A stretch of DNA of 9,289 bases, taken from the NCBI GenBank assembly GCA_001917735.1, contig MNEO01000090.1, positions 1 to 9,289 on the forward strand, read 5' to 3'. This DNA comes from Chloroflexi bacterium 13_1_40CM_68_21 (GTDB lineage: Bacteria; Chloroflexota; Limnocylindria; P2-11E). The notes beneath the pieces are model-generated. The model did not search any database. It was not told the origin of the DNA and worked only from the letters and a program-made list of their open reading frames with translations. Shown here piece after piece: positions 1 to 9,180 of the stretch; within the stretch, counting starts at the first letter, position 1, and every line of letters begins with the position of its first letter. A program made the translations under genes and the position numbers.

Positions 1-90
1 CCCTTGATGGAATCTCGGACCCGTTCCCTTTAGCAGACCCCTCGGGACGGGGAGGAATCTAGCGGTCGCGGCTTCGCCGCGGCAAGGCGG

Positions 91-99
91 TTATCCACA
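91..99 (+). promoter_or_regulatory. Perfect DnaA-box 9-mer (TTATCCACA)
   Basis: The 9-mer at 91-99 is identical to the high-affinity DnaA box consensus. Three further sites in the same orientation share the TCCAC core: CTTTCCACG (124-132), TTTTCCACC (144-152) and CTGTCCACG (155-163), with two, one and two mismatches to TTNTCCACA. Start-to-start spacings are 33, 20 and 11 bp, close to whole helical turns, so all four would lie on one face of the DNA. DnaA could act here as a transcriptional regulator of pcrA, or this could be the edge of an origin. The matches are seen directly; binding is inferred, and a single 9-mer match can arise by chance. Confidence 0.4.
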
Positions 100-189
100 G
101 AATTGCCCTCCGCGGGGCCGACTCTTTCCACGACTTGCGGGATTTTTCCACCGCCTGTCCACGATCGATCAACAAGGCCCCGCCGTCCG

Positions 190-195
190 TAGCAT
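190..195 (+). promoter_or_regulatory. Candidate -10 element of a leaderless pcrA transcript
   Basis: TAGCAT fits the TANNNT -10 pattern and ends exactly 7 nt before the pcrA ATG at 203. That is the spacing expected if transcription starts at the A of the start codon. No good Shine-Dalgarno sequence precedes this ATG (only GAGA, 198-201 area), which favours leaderless translation. A clear -35 is not visible; TCAACA at 169-174 matches four of six bases but with a short 15-bp spacer. Confidence 0.35.
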
Positions 196-202
196 CGAGA
201 CG

Positions 203-2467
203 ATGGCCGACCCGATCCTCGATCCCCTGAATGCGGAGCAGCGCGAGGCCGTGACCTACGGGAACGGCCCGCTGCTCATCCTCGCCGGCGCCGGATCGGG
301 AAAGACGCGGGTCTTGACGCACCGCATCGCGTACCTGATCCGGGATCTCGGGGTCCCGGCGAACGCGATCCTCGCCGTCACCTTTACGAACAAGGCCGCT
401 CGGGAAATGCGCGAGCGGCTCGATCGGCTGGTCGGAAAGGAGCGCTTGTCCGAGCTCACGGTCGGGACGTTCCATGCCTTCTGCGCGCGCCTCCTGCGCC
501 GCGAAGGGCCGACCGTCGGGATCGACCGTTCGTTCGCCATTTACGACGAGGCCGACCAACGCGCCGTCATCCGCCAGGCGATGACCGACACGAACGCCAG
601 CGAGCGGGTCTTCGCGCCCGGCGCGATCGCCGCGGTGATCTCCGGGGCGAAGAACGAGCTCAAAGGACCAGCCGACCTGGGTGCGACCCCAAAGGGCCAG
701 CTCGACCGTATCGCCGCGATCGTCTGGAAGCGGTACGACGAGCTCCTTCGAGAGAACAACGCCGTCGACTTCGACGACCTGCTCCTCCTCGCGTGCCGAC
801 TTTTCGAGACCAGCGACCCTGCGCTCGAGCGGTGGCAGGACCGCTACCAACACATCCTCGTCGACGAATACCAGGACACGAACCGCGCGCAGTACGTGCT
901 CCTCCGATATCTCGCGGGGTTCCGGCAGAACCTCGCGGTGGTCGGAGACGACGACCAGTCGGTCTTCAGCTGGCGCGGCGCCGACGTCCGCAACATCCTC
1001 GACTTCGAGCGCGATTATCCGAACGCCAAGGTCGTCAAGCTCGAGCAGAACTACCGCTCGACCCAGCGGATTCTCGACGCCGCGCATTCGGTCGTGCGCA
1101 ACAACGCGGCGCGCAAGGAGAAGAAGCTCTGGACCGACCGGCAGGGTGGCGCCGACATCGTCGTGATGCAGGCGTACGACGAGTCGCACGAGGCCGAGCT
1201 CGTCGCGCGCGAGATCGAACGCCTGCAGCGCGAGGGCGAGGCGCACGGCACGCGTGATGTCGCCGTCCTCTACCGCACGAACGCGCAGTCGCGAGCGATC
1301 GAGGACACGTTCCGCGGGTTCGGACTGGCGTACCAGATCGTCGGTGGCGTCTCCTTCTACCAGCGTCGCGAGGTGAAGGACACGCTCGCGTACCTGCGGC
1401 TGATCCGGAATCCACACGATTCGTTCGCGGTCGCACGCGTGCTGAACACGCCGCCGCGCGGTCTGGGCGACAAGACGCGTGCGGCGCTGCTGGCGAGCGC
1501 GCGCGAGCACGAGTTGAGCGTCGGTGACGCGCTCGCGAAGGCGGAGCTGATCACCTCGATCCCCAAGCGGCAGCAGGACGCGCTCGGCTCGTTTGGGAGG
1601 GTCATGACACGGCTGCGCGAGGCGGCCGAGCAGCTCGCGCTGTCGAGGCTCTTGGACGAGCTCACAGCGCTCACCGGGTACGAGACGTATCTCAAGGATG
1701 GGACGGAAGAGGGAGAGGAGCGCTGGGCGAACGTCCAGGAGCTCCGGACGCTGGCCGAGGAGTTCATCACGCTCCCACAGGAGGAACAGCTCCCGAGCTT
1801 TCTCGAGCAGATCGCGCTCGTGTCCGACGTGGACGAATACCAGGACGCGAAGCCAGCGGCGACGCTCATCACGATGCACGCCGTCAAAGGCCTCGAATTC
1901 CCGGTCGTCTTCATGACCGGGATGGAAGAAGGGGTGTTTCCGCACGCCCGCGCGATCGAGAGCGGCAGCGAAGCCGAGCTCGAGGAAGAGCGCCGCCTTT
2001 GCTACGTCGGGATCACGCGCGCCAAGGATCGGGTGTACCTCACGTACGCTCGGCGCCGGTCGCTCTTCGGCCACACCAACATGAACCCGCCATCGCGCTT
2101 TCTCATGGAGCTCCCGAGCGAGGGCGTCGAGCTCCGTGGCCGCATCGAGACCGAGGAACGCGACACCTGGGCGGAGCTCGACTGGGAACGGGATCGCGCG
2201 CGCTATGAAGAGCGAAAGCAGGCGCGCCGGGACGCGATGCTCGCCGGTCTTCCGTCCGCGTGGACCGGCCATCCGACGCGAGCGCGTACGGCGACATCGA
2301 CCGAGACGCGCTTTCGGGCCGGCGACAAGGTGCGGCACCCCGTGCTCGGCGAGGGGATGGTCGTGTCCAGCGTCGCGCGCGACGACGATGAAGAAGTCAC
2401 TGTCGCTTTTCCGGACAGAGGCGTGAAAAAGCTCATGGCGAGCTTCGCCAAGCTCGGACGCGCGTAG
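203..2467 (+). CDS. pcrA: ATP-dependent 3'-5' DNA helicase UvrD/PcrA (SF1A)
   Basis: This is a superfamily 1A helicase of 754 aa, normal PcrA/UvrD length, that translocates 3'-5' on single-stranded DNA in mismatch and excision repair, replication restart and removal of recombinase filaments. All motifs are present: Q motif LNAEQREAV (9-17), Walker A AGAGSGKT (28-35), motif Ia TFTNKAA (60-66), Walker B VDEYQDTN (220-227), motif III VVGDDDQSVFSWRGAD (246-261), motif IV QNYRST (282-287), motif V TMHAVKGLEF (557-566) and motif VI RRLCYVGITRAKDR (597-610). After a charged linker (about 650-700), residues 703-750 form the PcrA-type Tudor-like tail (AGDKVRHPVLGEGMV, then FPDRGVKKL), which in characterised PcrA proteins binds RNA polymerase. 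The ATG at 203 places the Q motif at the usual distance from the N-terminus. There is no strong ribosome binding site, and a TANNNT box 7 nt upstream suggests a leaderless mRNA. The gene ends 16 bp from a convergent lipoprotein gene. No truncation or missing catalytic residue is seen. Confidence 0.97.
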   Translation: MADPILDPLNAEQREAVTYGNGPLLILAGAGSGKTRVLTHRIAYLIRDLGVPANAILAVTFTNKAAREMRERLDRLVGKERLSELTVGTFHAFCARLLRREGPTVGIDRSFAIYDEADQRAVIRQAMTDTNASERVFAPGAIAAVISGAKNELKGPADLGATPKGQLDRIAAIVWKRYDELLRENNAVDFDDLLLLACRLFETSDPALERWQDRYQHILVDEYQDTNRAQYVLLRYLAGFRQNLAVVGDDDQSVFSWRGADVRNILDFERDYPNAKVVKLEQNYRSTQRILDAAHSVVRNNAARKEKKLWTDRQGGADIVVMQAYDESHEAELVAREIERLQREGEAHGTRDVAVLYRTNAQSRAIEDTFRGFGLAYQIVGGVSFYQRREVKDTLAYLRLIRNPHDSFAVARVLNTPPRGLGDKTRAALLASAREHELSVGDALAKAELITSIPKRQQDALGSFGRVMTRLREAAEQLALSRLLDELTALTGYETYLKDGTEEGEERWANVQELRTLAEEFITLPQEEQLPSFLEQIALVSDVDEYQDAKPAATLITMHAVKGLEFPVVFMTGMEEGVFPHARAIESGSEAELEEERRLCYVGITRAKDRVYLTYARRRSLFGHTNMNPPSRFLMELPSEGVELRGRIETEERDTWAELDWERDRARYEERKQARRDAMLAGLPSAWTGHPTRARTATSTETRFRAGDKVRHPVLGEGMVVSSVARDDDEEVTVAFPDRGVKKLMASFAKLGRA

Positions 2468-2483
2468 CGGCCACCCGTAGCCG

Positions 2484-3730
2484 TCACCGCCCGGGGAGCG
2501 TCAGCTGCTGCCACGTCGCGCCGCCATCGGCGGTCCGGTACCCGGAGCGCTTGTTGTCGATCGTGAAGGCGATGGCCCAGCCGACCTTCGCATTGGCGAA
2601 ACGGATCTCGATCGAGGATTTCTCGGGCGTCACCCGGACGCAGCGGAACGAGTTGCCCCCATCGTCCGTGACGAGTAGCCCGCCGGGATTCTCGGGCGAC
2701 AGTCCTCCCGCACCCTGACCCATCGGGATGAGCCCGTGAGCCGAGTCGACGAACACCGGCCTGCCCAGGAAGCCGCCGCAGCCTTCCTTCCGCCACCACG
2801 CCGAGTTCGCGTCGAGTGGATGGGTCGTCGTCCAGGTGACACCGCCGTCGTGCGAGGCACGCAGTGCGTACCTCTCGCAGCCATCGCTGGTGCACGATGC
2901 GGTGTCGAAGGAAAGCGCCCACACATCGCGTGGGGTCGGTCCGCTCACACCGACGAACGCTTCGGACGGCCGCAGCTTGTCGACGGCAAGCGAGGTCTGC
3001 CATGAGCGCCCGCCATCGGAGGTTGCGAGCAGATCCTGCCCGTTACGCACGGCGAGCGATTCGGTCAGCCAGCCACGCGAGATGTCGGAGAACGCGGCGG
3101 TGCCGACAACCGCACCGCTCGGTCGGTATGAGGTCGACCACGTCACTCCCGCATCGACGGTCGCGCGCAATTCGGTGACGCAGCCGGCCGGGTCGCACGG
3201 CCCGGTCGTGATGACCACCCAAGCGTGACGGTCGTCGACCGCGACCAGATCGCGCAGGGGACTCGGGCCGGGCATGCCGGCCGGCGCGCCGACGACCAGA
3301 CGTTCCGTCCAGGTCACACCGCCATCGTCGGTGCCGAGGACCGAACCCTTGCGCGGCGTGGCCTGCTCGTTGAAGGCGAGCGCGAAGCCACGGCGTTCAT
3401 CGACGAACCGAAGCTCATCGAGTGAGGTGATCCCGCCGACCGGCGTGGTCCCGACGCGCCGCCAGGTCCGGCCGCCGTCGGTCGTCTTGGCGAGCGTCGC
3501 CGCCGGGCCCTCGCGAAGGCCGACCCAACCGACGAGCTCCGTGAGGACCTCGAAGGCTGTCACCTGGCCAGCGAGCGCGGGCGAGGCCGTCGCGGCGGGC
3601 GACGTGGCAGCCGTCGCGAGCGGTTCGGTCGTCGCGGCAGCCGGCGAGCCGGACGGGGAAGACGGAGCGGTGGCAGTCGACACGCATGCGGACAGGAGCA
3701 ACAGGGCCGCGGGCAGCCCGATGCGGCTCG

Positions 3731-3734
<4 letters not shown>
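2484..3734 (-). CDS. Seven-Asp-box beta-propeller lipoprotein (YCF48/BNR-like)
   Basis: This is a predicted secreted lipoprotein of 416 aa. The N-terminus has a hydrophobic segment ending in lipobox LSAC with the lipidated Cys at 17, then an Ala/Ser/Thr/Pro linker (18-55). The rest carries seven Asp-box motifs (S/T-x-D-x-G-x-T/S-W or close): 84-91, 135-142, 192-199, 238-245, 294-301, 356-363 and 401-408. The sixth is degenerate (NSF). Between them are seven short strands of the GWVGL or VGWAIAF type, so the count fits a complete seven-bladed propeller like YCF48 or sialidase folds. No sialidase catalytic arginine triad can be claimed, so enzymatic activity is doubtful; a binding or scaffold role is more likely. 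Two blades carry the same C-x4-C insert (C180/C185 and C281/C286). The start is GTG, overlapping the TGA of the upstream split-barrel gene as GTGA, which suggests translational coupling. Specific function is unknown. Confidence 0.85.
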
Positions 3735-6249
<2,515 letters not shown>

Positions 6250-6254
6250 CACCC

Positions 6255-6269
6255 AGGGAAGGGAAGGGG
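6255..6269 (+). promoter_or_regulatory. Extended purine-rich ribosome binding site of the AAA+ gene
   Basis: The purine tract between the ligA stop and the ATPase ATG repeats AGGGAA, GGGAA and GGGG and ends 4 nt before the start codon. It is the strongest ribosome binding site in the window and fixes the ATG at 6274. With only 24 bp from the ligA stop and no terminator-like hairpin, it indicates a cotranscribed but independently initiated gene. Confidence 0.6.
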
Positions 6270-6273
6270 CCAC

Positions 6274-7626
6274 ATGTACCAAACGCCGACGCAAACGCGG
6301 CCGCTTGTGGCGCAACCAGGCGCCGCGCAGCCGCCCGCGCCGGAGATCCCGCTCCCACCGGAACCCGGATCCATCGATCAGACCGGGCTGACGCTCGGGT
6401 TCCTCTCGGACCTCGCGCTAAAGACCCTGTACCTGCGCGGCCAGATGACGATGGCCGAGATCGCGAGTTCGCTCGGGCTGCCCATCGCCAACGTCACCGA
6501 TCGCACGATGGAGTTCCTCAAGAGCGAACGTCTCGTGGAGATCCGTGGCGGCGCGGGGCTGTCGTCAGCGAATTACCAGTTCGTGATCATCGACCGGGGC
6601 TCTGAGAAGGCGCAGGAAGCGCTGGCCCGCAGCCAATACGTCGGTAAGGCGCCGGTCCCGCTCTCCATGTACGTCCAGGCCGTGCAGCGTCAATCGATCG
6701 CGAATCTGCATGTGACCCAGGACGACATGATCCGCGCGTTCTCGCACATGGTCATCCCGCGCGAGACCCTCGCGCAGCTCGGCCCCGCCGTGAACTCAGG
6801 GAAGTCGATCTTCCTGTTCGGCCCGCCGGGCAACGGCAAGACGACCATCGCGGAAGTGCTCGCGTCGCTGATGAAAGGCGACGTCGTGCTTCCGTACGCG
6901 GTCGAGGTCGACCAGCAGGTGGTCAAGGTCTACGACCAGGTCTATCACCGCGTCGCGCTCGACCCGGTCGTCGCCGAGCGGCTTCGCTTCGACCACCGCT
7001 GGGTCGTTTCGAAGCGACCCATCGTTATGACCGGCGGCGAGCTCACCCTCGAGACGCTCGACCTCATCTACGACGAGACGTCGAAGTTCTACGAGGCGCC
7101 ATTCCAGATGAAGGCGAACGGCGGCATCTTCATGGTCGACGACTTCGGCCGTCAGCGCGTCTCGCCAAAAGATCTTCTGAACCGCTGGATCGTTCCGCTC
7201 GAAAAGCGCGTCGACTACCTAACGCTCCACACCGGCAAGAAGATCGAGATCCCGTTCGACATGCTGATCATCTTCTCGACGAACCTCGACCCGGCAGACC
7301 TCGTCGACGAGGCATTCCTCCGTCGCATCCGGTACAAGATCGGCATCGAGGCGCCATCCGTCGAGCAGTACGACGAGATCTTCAAGCGGATCTGCACCCG
7401 CAAGGGCATCGAGTACAAGACCGAAGCGATGAGCCAGATCCTGGCGCACTACCGCAAGAAGAACCTCGGACTTCGGAGCTGCCATCCCAGAGACATCGTC
7501 GAGCAGCTCATCGACACCGCGCGTTTCCTCGGACGGCCGGCCCAGCTCACGCCGGACCTTATCGAGATGGCCTGCGACAGCTACTTCGTCTCGCTCGACC
7601 CGAGCGGCAACCCCGCCGGAGCCTAG
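6274..7626 (+). CDS. AAA+ (MoxR-like) ATPase with N-terminal winged-helix domain
   Basis: This is a 450-aa cytoplasmic AAA+ protein, presumably remodelling a partner protein with ATP. Residues 1-35 are Pro/Ala/Gln-rich and probably disordered. Residues 45-92 look like a winged helix-turn-helix (LALKTLYLRGQMTMAEIASS onward to LVEIRG). The ATPase core has Walker A GPPGNGKT (183-190), Walker B IFMVDD (285-290), sensor 1 FSTN (334-337), an arginine-finger candidate in FLRRIR (348-353) and sensor 2 in SCHPRDI (402-408). Two details are unusual: Walker B ends in DD instead of DE, and about 98 residues separate the Walker motifs, longer than in typical MoxR proteins. From memory, some relatives carry an automatic label as a chaperone-like ATPase linked to Flp pilus assembly; no pilus gene lies in this window, so I do not adopt that role. 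It follows ligA by 24 bp and ends directly against the convergent membrane protein gene. Confidence 0.85.
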   Translation: MYQTPTQTRPLVAQPGAAQPPAPEIPLPPEPGSIDQTGLTLGFLSDLALKTLYLRGQMTMAEIASSLGLPIANVTDRTMEFLKSERLVEIRGGAGLSSANYQFVIIDRGSEKAQEALARSQYVGKAPVPLSMYVQAVQRQSIANLHVTQDDMIRAFSHMVIPRETLAQLGPAVNSGKSIFLFGPPGNGKTTIAEVLASLMKGDVVLPYAVEVDQQVVKVYDQVYHRVALDPVVAERLRFDHRWVVSKRPIVMTGGELTLETLDLIYDETSKFYEAPFQMKANGGIFMVDDFGRQRVSPKDLLNRWIVPLEKRVDYLTLHTGKKIEIPFDMLIIFSTNLDPADLVDEAFLRRIRYKIGIEAPSVEQYDEIFKRICTRKGIEYKTEAMSQILAHYRKKNLGLRSCHPRDIVEQLIDTARFLGRPAQLTPDLIEMACDSYFVSLDPSGNPAGA

Positions 7627-8586
7627 TTAGGGCAACACGCTCTCGCCGGGGCGATCGGGATCGATGAGAACGCGCACCGGACCACCGAGGGTGTAGCGCG
7701 CCCCCTCGCCCGGGTACATGAGCGGTCCGCGACCGCGCCGACGCCGCCCGAATGGGTCCTCGTATTCGTACTCGATCGTCACGGTCTTACCGACGTACCG
7801 GACCTGCCCTCGCTTGAGCTTCGTGACGGTCGCGGTCACCGGCTGACCGGCGGCGCTGATCCGCTTGATCGCAGCGAGCCGCCTTCGTCCAGCGACGAAC
7901 ATGTAGGTCCCGGAAGCAAGTCCGACAACGCAGAGCGCGAGAAGTCCCGCGATGGGCAGGGTGTCGTCCTTACCCGTGAACCGGTTGATGCCCGGCTCGT
8001 CCGGCAGGTACTGCACGTTGTATCGAGTCCCGGCGCGGGTCTGGTCGTAGAGCGCGCGCGCGACGTCATCGGTCCCCCGGTGACTGGTGGCGTCCCTGTC
8101 GACGAACGCGTATGTCAGCCGGTACGAGTCCGAGTAGCGGCCGCTGACGATCCGCTTGTCCTGTACCGTCCCCACCGCCGTCGCGCTCGCGGTGTGGTAG
8201 CGGTACTCGTCGTAGGCACCCTTTCCCACGAAGGCGAGTGATGGGATCGCGATCGCGACAATGATGGCCCCCGCAAGACGCTGCGATCCGGGACCACCGA
8301 TGCCGGGACGCGCGACCGCGCCCGTTCCCTGCCCACTCGTGATCTCGTGTCCGTCGACGACGAGGTCGTAGGAGTACGTGAAGCCGTTCGTCCTAATACG
8401 CACGCGCGCGTCGTGAGACCCGAACGGGAACTTGTACTCGCCGGCGTGATTCGTCAGCGGCCAGGCGCGTTGTGTCGTCGTCGTGCCGTCGACGGTGATC
8501 GTACGCTTCCCGATGACGTAGCTGTGCACGAGGTCGACCACGTGACGACCATCGGCGAGGTCGAACTCCCAGTGCCGGCGAGCCAT
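7627..8586 (-). CDS. Membrane protein: FAIM1-like domain plus two DUF3592-like domains
   Basis: This 319-aa protein has a composite layout. Residues 4-81 read as a FAIM1-like (Fas apoptotic inhibitory molecule) beta domain: W6-E-F-D-L, D12-G, H15, H21, GKRTITVDG (26-34), W42, FPFGSH (53-58) and YSYDLVVDG (71-79). Transmembrane segment 1 lies at about 104-121 and segment 2 at about 210-231. Residues 132-205 and 249-318 are two related DUF3592-like units, each with an ATAV/TATV strand, a tyrosine-rich strand and a closing YLPDEPG or LIDPDRPG. Positive residues (R234-R236, K241) after segment 2 put the C-terminus inside, so the FAIM1-like and second DUF3592 units would be cytoplasmic and the first DUF3592 unit outside. 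The ATG at 8586 lacks a clear ribosome binding site but has TAGGCT 6 nt upstream. The stop codon abuts the stop of the AAA+ gene. Function is unknown. Confidence 0.8.
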   Translation of the reverse strand: MARRHWEFDLADGRHVVDLVHSYVIGKRTITVDGTTTTQRAWPLTNHAGEYKFPFGSHDARVRIRTNGFTYSYDLVVDGHEITSGQGTGAVARPGIGGPGSQRLAGAIIVAIAIPSLAFVGKGAYDEYRYHTASATAVGTVQDKRIVSGRYSDSYRLTYAFVDRDATSHRGTDDVARALYDQTRAGTRYNVQYLPDEPGINRFTGKDDTLPIAGLLALCVVGLASGTYMFVAGRRRLAAIKRISAAGQPVTATVTKLKRGQVRYVGKTVTIEYEYEDPFGRRRRGRGPLMYPGEGARYTLGGPVRVLIDPDRPGESVLP

Positions 8587-8673
8587 GGCGCGAGCCTAGA
8601 TGCGGAGAGTGGCTTGAACGCAGCTCCGCAGCCGCTGGACGGAAAATTGGCACGACTTCTACATCGCCTCTCG
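8587..8673 (-). other. 87-bp spacer between the two right-hand minus-strand genes
   Basis: This spacer separates the His-rich lipoprotein stop from the FAIM1-like gene start. It contains a short inverted-repeat-like GC segment (about 8621-8637) with no T-run. Near its end, on the minus strand, is TAGGCT (8598-8593), a TANNNT match 6 nt before the ATG. It probably holds the promoter of the downstream gene, so the two genes need not share a transcript. Confidence 0.4.
8593..8598 (-). promoter_or_regulatory. Candidate -10 element of a leaderless transcript for the FAIM1-like gene
   Basis: TAGGCT on the minus strand fits TANNNT and ends 6 nt before the ATG at 8586. The interval CGCGCC has no Shine-Dalgarno sequence. 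The arrangement mirrors that before pcrA. No convincing -35 is seen at 16-18 bp. Confidence 0.3.
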
Positions 8674-9180
8674 CTAGTAGCCGGGGGGCCAGACGTACGG
8701 CGCGATCGTCGGGAACGGCGGACCGAGCTCGAGCGCGATGTCGTCGTGATCGTGGAGCACGATCTTCTCGGGTGGATCGGCGTACGGCTTCTGATTCACC
8801 ATGGCCTGTACGGACTCGCCGCTCGAGGCGCGATCGTCGGCGAGCGCGGTCTTGCCGAACGACTTTCCCCACACCGAGAAGAAGTCGCCGAGCGTAACCG
8901 TTCGGTCGTCGCCGGCCTCGATGTGGATGATCCCGCTCGTGTCGTGAGTGTGCAGCCAGCAGATCGACGTCGCCGTGATCCCGATTGAACCTGGCACCAC
9001 GCGCAGCTGACCGCGAACCACGATGGTCAGGTGCGCGTGCTCGTGACGCGTGAAGACCTCGGTCGGGCCGCACGGCACCGCGCTGCGCGTCGCGGTCGCG
9101 GTCGGCGTCGGGCTCGACGCCGCGGTGCCGCCGCAGCTCGTGATGACGATCGCGAGCACGATCGCGACACGAAGCGTCAC
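8674..9180 (-). CDS. His-rich, probably metal-binding lipoprotein of unknown function
   Basis: This is a predicted 168-aa exported lipoprotein. Residues 2-15 are hydrophobic and end in ITSC, with the lipidated Cys at 16, followed by a Ser/Thr/Pro/Ala linker (17-35). The globular part has ordered His clusters: HEHAH (46-50), WLHTHD (75-80), IIHIE (84-88) and LHDHDD (142-147), plus C37 and C74 and a conserved-looking TLGDFFSVWGKSF (96-108). Several His on alternating positions of predicted strands suggest a metal site (Cu or Zn). The WLHTHD...GIIHIE pattern reminds me of uncharacterised proteins in Chloroflexota and Actinobacteria, but I know no function for them. A longer in-frame reading reaches 9288, but its first 36 residues lack the GC-rich third-position pattern and lie over another gene. 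GTG at 9180 directly starts the signal peptide, has GGAG 4 nt upstream, and overlaps the preceding stop as GTGA. I therefore choose 9180. Confidence 0.75.
   Translation of the reverse strand: MTLRVAIVLAIVITSCGGTAASSPTPTATATRSAVPCGPTEVFTRHEHAHLTIVVRGQLRVVPGSIGITATSICWLHTHDTSGIIHIEAGDDRTVTLGDFFSVWGKSFGKTALADDRASSGESVQAMVNQKPYADPPEKIVLHDHDDIALELGPPFPTIAPYVWPPGY

Larger units (their letters stand above)
1..202. other. Intergenic/leader region upstream of pcrA
   Basis: No convincing gene is visible here. Two plus-strand frames entering from the left stop at 31-33 and at 60-62, so either could be the tail of an unseen upstream gene; both are too short to judge. A possible stem pairs 20-27 with 44-51 (eight pairs, one G-U, 16-nt loop), and a perfect 6-bp GC stem pairs 67-72 with 76-81 around a TTC loop. 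Neither is followed by a T-run, so I do not call a terminator. The 7-mer GGAATCT occurs twice (9-15 and 54-60). The right half carries a perfect DnaA-box 9-mer and three degenerate relatives, described separately, and a possible -10 element just before pcrA. Confidence 0.6.

Noticed and set aside
67..81. Perfect 6-bp GC hairpin as an intrinsic terminator
   Set aside because: No T-run follows and the upstream gene is not visible; short GC palindromes are common at this base composition.
1..202. Calling this a replication origin
   Set aside because: Only one perfect DnaA box is present, no AT-rich unwinding element is visible and no origin-linked gene is in the window; it is reported only as a regulatory candidate.
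59..2338. A 759-codon open frame antisense to pcrA
   Set aside because: Its codons are exact reverse complements of the pcrA codons (same phase). It stays open only because TTA, CTA and TCA are absent from this part of pcrA, as expected at high GC. The product is Arg/Leu/Asp-rich with no recognisable domain.
2465..2486. Bidirectional terminator between the convergent pcrA and lipoprotein genes
   Set aside because: Only 16 bp separate the stops, with a weak 4-bp CGGC/GCCG pairing and no T-run.
2203..3003. A 266-codon minus-strand frame spanning the pcrA 3' end and the lipoprotein gene
   Set aside because: It overlaps two well-supported genes in another frame and has no domain signal.
7620..7632. 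Terminator at the abutting stops of the AAA+ and FAIM1-like genes
   Set aside because: The two stop codons are directly adjacent with no spacer or hairpin; termination must lie inside the coding regions or be Rho-dependent.
8347..8988. A 213-codon plus-strand open frame over the FAIM1-like and His-rich genes
   Set aside because: It crosses two minus-strand genes that have lipobox, membrane and domain features; the plus-strand product is Arg/Val-rich without any motif.
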